From Acidobacteriota bacterium (lineage in GTDB: Bacteria > Acidobacteriota > Terriglobia > Acidiferrales > UBA7541), in the NCBI GenBank assembly GCA_003153585.1, contig PLZZ01000090.1, forward strand, positions 12,896-22,586: 9,691 bases of DNA, read 5' to 3'. Both the position numbers and the translations under genes were made by a program. Shown here piece after piece: positions 1-5,715 of the stretch; positions within the stretch are counted from its first letter, which is position 1, and every line of letters begins with the position of its first letter. The notes beneath the pieces were generated by a model. That model saw only the letters and a list, made by a program, of their open reading frames with translations, searched no databases and was not told the origin of the DNA.

Positions 1-642
1 GCGGAAAAATATCCGGTAGGCACAATCGTCAACGGCCGCATCCGCAATCTTGCGGATTTTGGCGCTTTTGTCGAAATAGAAGAGGGAATGGAAGGTTTGA
101 TACACATCAGCGACATTAGCTGGACGGAACGCCTCAAGCATCCCAGCGAAAAATTCAAGAAGGGCGATGCGATCGAGGCCAAGGTTCTAAAGGTAGACTC
201 GCAAAATCGCCGGCTTTCGCTCGGCATCAAGCAAGTAAAAGATATCTGGGCGAACTGGTTCGCGGAACACAAGATCGGCGAAGTGACGAAAGGAAAGGTC
301 ACGCGCACAACGGATTTCGGAGCGTTCGTGGAATTGGCCGAGGGAATCGAAGGGCTCTGCCATGTTTCAGAGATCGAAGAACGCAAATCGAAGGGCGAGC
401 GCGACAAGGAAAAACCGGCGCGCGGCGCGCGGGTCACTTCCGTGCTCGTGGCAGGCAGCGAGCACGATTTCAAGATTCTCCGGATTGAGCCCGAGCAGCA
501 TAAAATCAGCTTGAGCTATCGCGCCGCGCAGAAGCAAGTCGAGCGGCAGGAGATTGAAACATTCCGGTCGGCGAAGCCAGCAAAGTCGTCGCCAAACGCT
601 ACGATTGGCGATGCCATCATGGCCAAGCGGCAGTCGTCTTAG
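1..642 (+). CDS. rpsA: 30S ribosomal protein S1, C-terminal part (5' end outside window)
   Basis: The reading frame is open from base 1 to a TAG at 640-642 (213 residues visible), so the start lies upstream. Two S1 (OB-fold) RNA-binding repeats are seen. The first spans about residues 4-77 and contains LADFGAFVEIEEGMEGLIHIS and LKVDSQNRRLSLGIK. The second spans about 91-174 and contains TTDFGAFVELAEGIEGLCHVS and LRIEPEQHKISLSYR. Such tandem repeats are typical of ribosomal protein S1, which helps the 30S subunit bind mRNA leaders. The second repeat is longer than the first by roughly ten residues, from an insertion before its last strands (about 141-155, including VTSVLVAGSEHDF). A charged, low-complexity tail follows (about 175-213), ending TIGDAIMAKRQSS. 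Assignment to rpsA rather than another multi-S1 protein rests on the linked S1 repeats and on the adjacent HU/IHF gene. That gene pairing is known from other bacteria, for example rpsA-ihfB. Confidence 0.88.
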   Translation, partial: AEKYPVGTIVNGRIRNLADFGAFVEIEEGMEGLIHISDISWTERLKHPSEKFKKGDAIEAKVLKVDSQNRRLSLGIKQVKDIWANWFAEHKIGEVTKGKVTRTTDFGAFVELAEGIEGLCHVSEIEERKSKGERDKEKPARGARVTSVLVAGSEHDFKILRIEPEQHKISLSYRAAQKQVERQEIETFRSAKPAKSSPNATIGDAIMAKRQSS

Positions 643-656
643 TTTCAGATTCCCGG

Positions 657-692
657 CCGGGTCATGGGGCGGCCACCCGGGAAAGCCTTCCC
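657..692 (+). terminator. Inverted repeats after rpsA, possible terminator
   Basis: Two hairpins follow the rpsA stop. One has a 6-bp stem, CCGGGT (657-662) with ACCCGG (675-680). The other is GGGAA-AGCC-TTCCC (679-692) with a 5-bp stem and a tetraloop. They share bases 679-680, so they are probably alternatives. Neither is followed by a T run, so this is not a classical intrinsic terminator. It may slow RNA polymerase or protect the 3' end of the rpsA mRNA. Confidence 0.3.
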
Positions 693-741
693 TCGCCGTA
701 AAAATCATTTACGTTGCGATAGATTGATGATATGCAAAGAC

Positions 742-765
742 CTGCGGTGTGGCCCCGGCCCGCAG
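742..765 (+). other. Inverted repeat in the leader of the HU/IHF gene
   Basis: CTGCGG (742-747) and CCGCAG (760-765) form a perfect 6-bp stem with a 12-nt GC-rich loop. It lies about 45 nt upstream of the likely start of the HU/IHF gene and could be part of a structured leader RNA. No function can be assigned from sequence alone. Confidence 0.3.
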
Positions 766-789
766 ACGGCGCACAATTGCTTAAAGTTG

Positions 790-805
790 TGAGAGGAGGC
801 TCTCA
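790..805 (+). promoter_or_regulatory. Shine-Dalgarno-bearing hairpin upstream of the HU/IHF gene
   Basis: TGAGAG (790-795) pairs perfectly with CTCTCA (800-805) around a GAGG tetraloop (796-799). The Shine-Dalgarno AGGAGG (794-799) has its last four bases in the loop and its first two in the stem. The spacer to the ATG at 810 is 10 nt. The strong Shine-Dalgarno decides the start at 810 over the open frame that begins at 732. Whether the hairpin controls translation is an inference. Confidence 0.55.
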
Positions 806-809
806 TTCG

Positions 810-1178
810 ATGGCAGAGGCTGCGGGAGAGCACGAGAAAAAAGATCATACAATGACGAAGGCTGATCTCGTGGAAGAGGTCACCCGTATCACCGAACTGC
901 CTCGCAAAGAAGCCGAGGCGGTCGTCGAGACCATTTTTGAGAGCATCATTGGCGCCCTCCAGTCTGACGATAAAATCGAGATTCGTGGTTTCGGCAGTTT
1001 CCGCACGCGCGAGCGTCGCGGTCGCACCGGACGCAATCCGAAAACCGGTGCGAAAGTGGAAGTTCCCCCGAAGAAAATTCCGTTCTTCAAACCCAGCAAA
1101 GAGCTCAAGGACTTCGTGAACCATCCGCGTCCCGGTGGCGCTCCCGCAGGGTCGTCCGGACCGGGCACCCAGGGCTGA
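810..1178 (+). CDS. HU/IHF-family nucleoid DNA-binding protein (IHF-beta-like)
   Basis: This is a histone-like protein that bends DNA as a dimer and compacts the nucleoid. From the internal Met at 852 the sequence matches the family closely: MTKADLVEEV at the N-terminus, IEIRGFGSF at the start of the DNA-binding arm, then the signature GRTGRNPKTG with the Pro-containing arm tip that intercalates into DNA, then IPFFKPSKELKD. The IEIRGFGSF and FKPSKEL motifs resemble IHF-beta more than classical HU, but subunit identity cannot be settled here. The ATG at 810 is chosen because of AGGAGG at 794-799. It gives a 14-residue N-terminal extension (MAEAAGEHEKKDHT) and 122 residues in total. Starting at 852 would give 108 residues, nearer the family norm, but with poor Shine-Dalgarno support. 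The C-terminus carries a Pro/Gly-rich tail after the conserved fold. The next gene begins 5 nt after the stop, so the two are probably co-transcribed. Confidence 0.88.
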   Translation: MAEAAGEHEKKDHTMTKADLVEEVTRITELPRKEAEAVVETIFESIIGALQSDDKIEIRGFGSFRTRERRGRTGRNPKTGAKVEVPPKKIPFFKPSKELKDFVNHPRPGGAPAGSSGPGTQG

Positions 1179-1183
1179 GCGGA

Positions 1184-1663
1184 ATGGATTATCTGTGGAC
1201 GCCGTGGCGCTATCGTTACATCGCCGACGCGTCGAAAGACGAAGGCTGTATTTTTTGCGCTGCCGTCGCCGCTGATGATGATGTGAAGACCCAAATTATT
1301 CTGCGCGGCGTGAAGAATTTTGTAATCCTCAATCGGTATCCGTACACCACCGGCCATGTGATGGTTGTTCCTTACGCTCACGTGGCCGATCTTTCGGCGG
1401 CCGACCCTGAAACACTTGCGGAAATGATGCGCCTTTCGCAACGCGTCCACACCACCCTCGAGAAAATTTATCACCCGCAAGGCTACAACCTCGGCATGAA
1501 TCTCGGCCGCGCAGCGGGTGCTGGCGTCACTGGGCACTTGCACCTCCACGTACTGCCTCGCTGGGCCGGCGACGCGAATTTCATGACCGTCGTGGGCGAG
1601 ACACGCGTTGAACCCGAAGATCTTGCCACCACCTACGAAAAGCTCCGAAAAGCCCTCGCGTAG
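1184..1663 (+). CDS. HIT-family protein, Ap4A phosphorylase/hydrolase-like
   Basis: This histidine-triad protein acts on nucleotides, probably cleaving a nucleoside phosphate linkage such as in diadenosine tetraphosphate. The 159-residue protein has the triad GHLHLHVLP with H118, H120 and H122; by family knowledge the middle one, H120, is the nucleophile. The N-terminal block has LWTPWRYRYI and the cysteine pair C22-x2-C25 (GCIFC), seen in the Fhit-like/Ap4A phosphorylase branch, where these residues may help bind zinc. NRYPYTTGHVMVVPYAH (about 50-66) is the conserved first part of the HIT fold, and NLGMNLGRAAGAGVTGH leads into the triad. Length is normal. The ATG at 1184 lies 5 nt after the HU/IHF stop with only a weak AGCGG ahead of it, which fits translational coupling. 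The family is certain; the exact substrate is not. Confidence 0.9.
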   Translation: MDYLWTPWRYRYIADASKDEGCIFCAAVAADDDVKTQIILRGVKNFVILNRYPYTTGHVMVVPYAHVADLSAADPETLAEMMRLSQRVHTTLEKIYHPQGYNLGMNLGRAAGAGVTGHLHLHVLPRWAGDANFMTVVGETRVEPEDLATTYEKLRKALA

Positions 1664-1694
1664 GATTGTCCTTTCTTAATCCCGGAACGCAGCC

Positions 1695-1709
1695 TAGAAT
1701 TTGTATTCT
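1695..1709 (+). promoter_or_regulatory. Possible -10 box with inverted repeat upstream of the acyl-CoA dehydrogenase gene
   Basis: TAGAAT (1695-1700) matches five of six bases of the sigma-70 -10 consensus and lies 41 nt before the GTG start. No convincing -35 is seen (TTCTTA at 1673-1678 matches three of six, spacing 16). The hexamer overlaps a small perfect inverted repeat, AGAAT (1696-1700), TTGT, ATTCT (1705-1709), which could be a repressor site. Confidence 0.35.
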
Positions 1710-1728
1710 CGAAGTCTCTGAATTTTGC

Positions 1729-1734
1729 AGGAGG
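1729..1734 (+). promoter_or_regulatory. Shine-Dalgarno of the acyl-CoA dehydrogenase gene
   Basis: Full AGGAGG with a 7-nt spacer before the GTG at 1742. This near-ideal site fixes the non-ATG start of the gene. Confidence 0.8.
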
Positions 1735-1741
1735 CAGTCGC

Positions 1742-2887
1742 GTGAATCTTGATCTCACCGAAGAACAACAGCTGCTGCTGCGCAGTGTGCGGGAATTTGC
1801 CGAAGCGGAAGTGAAACCGCATGCAAAGGAAATCGATGAAACCGGCCGCTTTCCTCTCGACACCTTCAAGAAAGCGGCGGAGCTGGGACTCACGGGCATC
1901 GCCGTACCGGAAAATTATGGCGGCGCCGGGATGGATCACGTCAGCTACGCTATCGTGATCGAGGAAATTTCTCGCGTTTGCGCTTCCACCGGCACCATTC
2001 TTTCCGTTCAAAACTCGCTCTACTGCGATCCGATCTACCGTTTTGGCACCGATGAACAAAAGCAGAAATTCCTCATTCCCTATGCGCGCGGGGAAAAAAT
2101 CGGATGCTACGCGCTCACCGAACCTCAAGCCGGATCAAACGCGGCGGCGCTTGCGACTAAAGCGGTGCGCAAAGGCGATGCTTACGTAGTCAACGGGACC
2201 AAGGCGTGGATCACCAATGGCGGGGCCGCCGACGCCGCGCTCGTGTACGTCAACACGCAGCCGGAGAAGGGCGAAAAGGGAATTACTGCGCTGGTGGTGG
2301 AAAAGGGAACGCGGGGCTTTGCGGTGGGCAAGGAAGAGAAGAAACTGGGCGTTCACGCCACGGCTTGCACCGAGCTTTCGTTCTCCGATTGCGAAGTCCC
2401 TGTCGCCAATCGTATCGGGAACGAAGGCGAAGGTTACAAAGTTGCGCTTTCCACGCTCGACGGCGGCCGAATCGGCATTGCCGCGCAAGCAACGGGAATT
2501 GCACAAGGCGCTTTCGAGGCGGCGCTTTCCTACGCGCAGCAGCGCCAGGCTTTCGGCCATCCCATCGCCGATTTTCAAGCCATTCAGTTCATGCTCGCCG
2601 ACATGGCCACCGAATTGGACGCCGCTCGTTTGCTCGCGCGCCGCGCAGCGTGGAAGCAAGACTCCGGCGCGCGATTCACTATGGAAGCCTCCATCGCGAA
2701 ACTCTTCGCCAGCGAGATGTCCACACGCGTGACGCACAAAGCTATCCAGATACATGGCGGCTACGGTTACAGCCGCGAATATCCCGTCGAACGCAACTAC
2801 CGCGATGCGCGCATCACCGAAATCTACGAAGGCACCAGCGAAATCCAGCGCCTGGTCATCTCCTCTTTGGTCTTGAAAGCGTCCTAG
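1742..2887 (+). CDS. Acyl-CoA dehydrogenase, short/branched-chain type
   Basis: This FAD enzyme introduces a 2,3-double bond into acyl-CoA thioesters, the first step of fatty-acid or branched-chain amino-acid oxidation, passing electrons to electron-transfer flavoprotein. The protein is 381 residues, the usual length. Visible landmarks are the N-terminal helical domain (LTEEQQLLLRSVREFAEAEV), the first family signature CYALTEPQAGSNAAA (from residue 122), the beta domain with VNGTKAWITNGG (150-161), the second signature QRQAFGHPIADFQAIQ (about 267-282), and the catalytic region IYEGTSEIQR near the C-terminus. E363 in YEGT aligns with the catalytic base of the short-chain and butyryl-CoA enzymes. 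The motif pattern fits short-chain or short/branched-chain acyl-CoA dehydrogenases; chain-length preference cannot be read off. The start is GTG with an excellent AGGAGG 7 nt upstream. The preceding HIT gene ends 78 nt before it, and a -10-like TAGAAT in that gap suggests its own promoter. Confidence 0.93.
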   Translation: MNLDLTEEQQLLLRSVREFAEAEVKPHAKEIDETGRFPLDTFKKAAELGLTGIAVPENYGGAGMDHVSYAIVIEEISRVCASTGTILSVQNSLYCDPIYRFGTDEQKQKFLIPYARGEKIGCYALTEPQAGSNAAALATKAVRKGDAYVVNGTKAWITNGGAADAALVYVNTQPEKGEKGITALVVEKGTRGFAVGKEEKKLGVHATACTELSFSDCEVPVANRIGNEGEGYKVALSTLDGGRIGIAAQATGIAQGAFEAALSYAQQRQAFGHPIADFQAIQFMLADMATELDAARLLARRAAWKQDSGARFTMEASIAKLFASEMSTRVTHKAIQIHGGYGYSREYPVERNYRDARITEIYEGTSEIQRLVISSLVLKAS

Positions 2888-2941
2888 ACAAAGAAGAACG
2901 CGCGATTCTCGCTTGCGTTGCTCCTCAGTGTATTCTTGTCT
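2886..2941 (+). promoter_or_regulatory. Nested stem structure filling the gap before the UvrC-like gene
   Basis: The inner hairpin is AACGC+GCGA (2897-2905) pairing with TCGC (2909-2912) and GCGTT (2915-2919), nine base pairs with a TTC loop and a two-T bulge. The outer stem is AGACAA (2886-2891) with TTGTCT (2936-2941) and GAA (2893-2895) with TTC (2933-2935), nine pairs with one bulged A. The structure starts at the dehydrogenase stop and ends two bases before the next ATG. No T run follows, so it is not a typical terminator. A role in attenuation, mRNA processing or translation control is conjecture. Confidence 0.4.
2931..2936 (+). promoter_or_regulatory. -10-like hexamer just before the UvrC-like ATG
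   Basis: TATTCT (four of six consensus bases) ends 7 nt before the ATG at 2944, where no Shine-Dalgarno is present. This placement would start transcription at or next to the ATG and give a leaderless message. No -35 is recognised. It overlaps the 3' arm of the nested stems. Confidence 0.25.
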
Positions 2942-2943
2942 CC

Positions 2944-4239
2944 ATGCTGGAACTCGATTGCGGACAGCACTTCGCGCCGGAGCTAGACGCGGACTTTTTC
3001 GCCTCGTTGCCTGCTCGTCCCGGCGTTCTCTTACTTGAAATGAAAGACAAAAAAGCTCAGCCGTATCTAGCGCGCACAGTGGATATTCGCCGCGCTGCGG
3101 AACGGCTGCTGCGCGCGCCCGAAACTCTTTCTAAGCGTCTGAATCTCCGCGATGTGGCCGTGGGCATTCGTTATCGTTTTACCGGATCGAAGTTCGAACA
3201 GACTCTTGCGATGTACGAGCAGGCCCGGAAAAGCTTTCCGCATCGTTACCGCGACTTCATGCGCTTGCGCCCGCCCGCGCTGCTGAAAGTCAATCTTAGC
3301 AACGAATACCCGCGATGTTACGTGACTCGCCGAATCCGCCCGGACGGCGGATTCTACTTTGGACCCTTTTCTTCACGCCGATCGGCCGAAGCATTCAGCG
3401 AATCCTTTCTTGATCTTTTCAAAATTCGCCGCTGCCAGATCAAAATCCGTCGCGATCCCGAATTTCCCGGCTGCATTTATTCCGAGATGAAGATGTGCCT
3501 CGCGCCCTGTTTCGCCGGATGCTCGAAGCAGGAATACGATGTCGAAGTCGGCCGCGTTCTCGAAACTTTGGAAACGGTGGGCTCATTCTTAACCAAGGAA
3601 ATCGTAGGCCAGCGCGAAACCGCCAGCGAAGCCCTGGATTTCGAGCGGGCTGCCGCGCTCCACAAGCGCCTGGACAAAGTTTCGGCGACCTTGCGAGGGT
3701 GGGGAGAGTTGACACGTCGAATCGAAGAAATTGACGCCGTAATCTTGCAGCGGGGCGCCGAAGAGAAAACAATCGTAGCGTTCCCAGCTTTAGCGGGAAT
3801 TCTCACTGAGCCTTTATTCCTGCGTTTCGGGGAACTATCCAGCGAGCCAAAGTCGGTGGAAGGCATCTTGAGAAAAGTCTTGGAGCCCCAGGCGCGAGCA
3901 GATCAAGAAAAATCAACCCATCGCAAGAAACACTCCGCTGAAAGTGTCCGTGGTTCCGAACCCGAGATACCGAGTGATTTGCCGGAATCCGCCGCCGGGC
4001 CGGCGGATCTGCCGGTGGACTATCGCGCGCGATACGGACTGAAGTCCGCGCCCGCAGAATTAGCCGAACATCTGGCGTTGATCTCGCGATGGTTCTATTC
4101 GAAGCCTCGTGATGGAGAGATTCTTTTTCGCGGCGGCGCCTGGCCATATCGGCGCATTTTGCGAGCCTGCGGCAGGCTGCTTGCGCCGGCCGGATTGTCG
4201 CCACAGACTCCAAAATCGAGCCCACAGCCTCGATTGTGA
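2944..4239 (+). CDS. UvrC-like protein with degraded GIY-YIG motif, no C-terminal nuclease
   Basis: The 431-residue protein is related to the N-terminal half of excinuclease subunit UvrC. A GIY-YIG-like domain lies at about 22-105, but the hallmark is degraded: PGVLLLE where UvrC has PGVY, and PYLARTVDIRR where it has YVGKAKNLRKR; one Tyr (41) and the Glu of KFEQT (85) remain. Next comes the UvrC-typical block FYFGPFSSRRSAEA (137-150). The cysteines C164, C177, C185 and C189, with spacing near that of the UvrC residues reported to hold a [4Fe-4S] cluster, lie in IRRCQ, PGCIY and KMCLAPC. A UVR segment (about 229-246, ALDFERAAALHKRLDKV), the UvrB-contact motif, follows. The RNase H-like endonuclease and helix-hairpin-helix domains of full UvrC (around 600 residues) are absent. 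The C-terminus ends with WPYRRILRACGRLL and a Pro/Ser tail. The ATG at 2944 lacks a Shine-Dalgarno; the frame is open upstream, but that part is antisense-like shadow of the dehydrogenase. Likely a DNA-repair accessory or regulator; catalytic competence is doubtful. Confidence 0.78.
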   Translation: MLELDCGQHFAPELDADFFASLPARPGVLLLEMKDKKAQPYLARTVDIRRAAERLLRAPETLSKRLNLRDVAVGIRYRFTGSKFEQTLAMYEQARKSFPHRYRDFMRLRPPALLKVNLSNEYPRCYVTRRIRPDGGFYFGPFSSRRSAEAFSESFLDLFKIRRCQIKIRRDPEFPGCIYSEMKMCLAPCFAGCSKQEYDVEVGRVLETLETVGSFLTKEIVGQRETASEALDFERAAALHKRLDKVSATLRGWGELTRRIEEIDAVILQRGAEEKTIVAFPALAGILTEPLFLRFGELSSEPKSVEGILRKVLEPQARADQEKSTHRKKHSAESVRGSEPEIPSDLPESAAGPADLPVDYRARYGLKSAPAELAEHLALISRWFYSKPRDGEILFRGGAWPYRRILRACGRLLAPAGLSPQTPKSSPQPRL

Positions 4240-4313
4240 TCCTTCACATCTATCGGCTCTTATTCCGCGGTTGAAACATAAACCAATCGAAAACAACGCT
4301 GCCGATTACGTCG

Positions 4314-4319
4314 TACAAT
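4314..4319 (+). promoter_or_regulatory. -10 box upstream of the MFS gene
   Basis: TACAAT matches five of six -10 consensus bases and ends 7 nt before the ATG at 4327. There is no Shine-Dalgarno (AACCGG precedes the ATG), so a leaderless transcript is plausible. TTGAAA at 4271-4276 is too far away to serve as its -35. Confidence 0.4.
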
Positions 4320-4326
4320 TAACCGG

Positions 4327-5634
4327 ATGTCGAAATCGCGCCCGCAGAACACAGACCCCGAACATCGTTCACGCGCTCGCGCGATGGTCCGTTCGCTACG
4401 GCATCGCAATTTCCAGCTTTTCTTCAGCGGACAAATGATTTCGCTCATCGGCACCTGGATGCAAAACGTTGCGCAGGCTTGGCTCGTTTATCGCTTGACG
4501 GGATCGTCGCTACTTCTCGGCGTCGTGGGCTTTGCGGGGCAGATCCCAGTTTTTCTGCTCGCTCCCATCGGAGGGTTGGCCGCAGATCGCTGGAATCGCC
4601 ATCGCATCGTCATCGGCACTCAGATCGTGTCGATGATCCTTGCTTGCATTCTCGCAATCCTTACTCTTCTCCATATCGTCGCCGTCTGGGAGATTGTCGT
4701 GCTCGCAGCGTTGCTCGGCGCGGTAAATGCATTCGACATTCCGGCCAGACAATCGTTTCTGATCGATATGGTCGGCCGCGAAGACTTGATGAACGCGATC
4801 GCTCTGAATTCCTCCATGTTCAATGGCGCCCGCGTAATCGGGCCGGCCATAGCAGGTTTGCTCGTAGCGTGGATCGGCGAAGGTTGGTGCTTTTTCGCGA
4901 ATGCTGTCAGCTACATCGCTGTCATCATCGGTCTGCTGCTGATGAAGCTCGGGCCTATGCGTGTCGTCTCCAAACAAGCCACTCCCATCGAGCACATAGC
5001 CGAAGGGTTTCGGTTCGTGCGCCGCACCGCGCCGATCATGGCCATCATGCTGCTCATCGGGCTGGTCAGTTTGGTCGCCGTGCCTTACTCCGTGTTGATG
5101 CCCATTTTTGCCGATCGCGTTCTGCACGGCGGTGCGCGCGCGCTTGGCATTCTAATGGGCGCTAGCGGAGTGGGAGCCTTGTTGGGGGCGCTCACTCTTG
5201 CCATGCGCCGCGGAGTTCACGGCCTCGGCCGCTGGATCGCTTTTTCCGCTATAGCTTTCGGAGCCAGTCTCGTTCTGTTTTCCTTTTCAAGATGGTTCTT
5301 GCTCTCCGCGATACTGCTGGTTCCGGTGGGGTACTCGGTGATGCTGCAGATGTCGAGCTCGAACACGATGATTCAAGCCATGGTTCCAGATGAACTGCGG
5401 GGTCGCGCCATGGCCGTCTATACCATGATGTTCATGGGCATGGCTCCGATGGGAGCGCTGTTCGCTGGAGTGCTCGCGGATAGTATCGGCGCTCCGTGGA
5501 CCGTGGCAATCGGCGGAATTGGAGCGATGGCGGGCGGTTTTCTTTTTTGGCGCCGGTTGCCGAAACTGCGTTTCGAAGCACGCGAATTGCTCGTTGCGCA
5601 AGGTCTGGCAGGCGAACCGGAACAAGCAAAGTAA
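4327..5634 (+). CDS. MFS transporter of the EntS/MFS_3 type
   Basis: This is a multi-pass inner-membrane exporter driven by proton exchange. The 435-residue protein has about twelve hydrophobic segments (approximately 32-55, 62-85, 94-116, 119-137, 160-182, 186-207, 236-260, 270-292, 302-320, 324-345, 362-384, 390-408). The N-terminal block SLRHRNFQLFFSGQMISLIGTWMQ, the loop motif GGLAADRWNRHR (about 82-93, the motif A equivalent) and FDIPARQSFLIDMVGREDLMNAIALNS are characteristic of the MFS_3 family that includes the enterobactin exporter EntS. The C-terminal half repeats part of the pattern with VPDELRGRAMAVYTM. The substrate cannot be predicted; no siderophore genes lie nearby. The first Met at 4327 is used, since 57 nt later (4384) there is another Met without a Shine-Dalgarno. 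It follows the UvrC-like gene by 87 nt and probably has its own promoter. Confidence 0.9.
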   Translation: MSKSRPQNTDPEHRSRARAMVRSLRHRNFQLFFSGQMISLIGTWMQNVAQAWLVYRLTGSSLLLGVVGFAGQIPVFLLAPIGGLAADRWNRHRIVIGTQIVSMILACILAILTLLHIVAVWEIVVLAALLGAVNAFDIPARQSFLIDMVGREDLMNAIALNSSMFNGARVIGPAIAGLLVAWIGEGWCFFANAVSYIAVIIGLLLMKLGPMRVVSKQATPIEHIAEGFRFVRRTAPIMAIMLLIGLVSLVAVPYSVLMPIFADRVLHGGARALGILMGASGVGALLGALTLAMRRGVHGLGRWIAFSAIAFGASLVLFSFSRWFLLSAILLVPVGYSVMLQMSSSNTMIQAMVPDELRGRAMAVYTMMFMGMAPMGALFAGVLADSIGAPWTVAIGGIGAMAGGFLFWRRLPKLRFEARELLVAQGLAGEPEQAK

Positions 5635-5635
5635 G

Positions 5636-5697
5636 AACGCTCGATTTCTCGCCATTCACAAGCGTTTTGATATACTGCGCGAGTTCGCAACGCTCGA
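5636..5697 (+). repeat. Three AACGCT half sites around the reductase promoter
   Basis: AACGCTCGA occurs at 5636-5644 and again, in the same direction, at 5689-5697, a start-to-start distance of 53 bp (about five helical turns). An inverted AGCGTT lies between them at 5661-5666. The copies flank the extended -10 box of the aldo/keto reductase gene, so they may be operator half sites. This is a pattern observation only. Confidence 0.35.
5668..5676 (+). promoter_or_regulatory. Extended -10 promoter of the aldo/keto reductase gene
   Basis: TGATATACT contains the extended -10 TG dinucleotide followed by TATACT, five of six consensus bases. A -35 is not evident, which is acceptable for extended -10 promoters. 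Transcription would begin near 5683, leaving a leader of about 33 nt that includes the AGAGAGG Shine-Dalgarno (5705-5711). Confidence 0.5.
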
Positions 5698-5715
5698 AGT
5701 GAAAAGAGAGGCTTG

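Noticed and set aside
732..809. Start of the HU/IHF gene at the ATG at 732
   Set aside because: It has no Shine-Dalgarno and adds 26 residues not seen in the family, and the stretch contains a GC-rich inverted repeat typical of a leader. AGGAGG at 794-799 points to 810.
845..1549. A 234-codon open frame on the minus strand
   Set aside because: It is antisense to the HU/IHF and HIT genes, which are certain. No ribosome binding site or family motif supports it.
2206..2943. Upstream extension of the UvrC-like frame over the acyl-CoA dehydrogenase gene
   Set aside because: The 246 extra codons are very Arg/His-rich and overlap a well-supported gene in another frame; the UvrC-like similarity only begins after the ATG at 2944.
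4479..5165. A 228-codon plus-strand frame inside the MFS gene
   Set aside because: It is Arg/Ser/His-rich, has no hydrophobic pattern or motif, and is fully overlapped by the clear MFS coding sequence.
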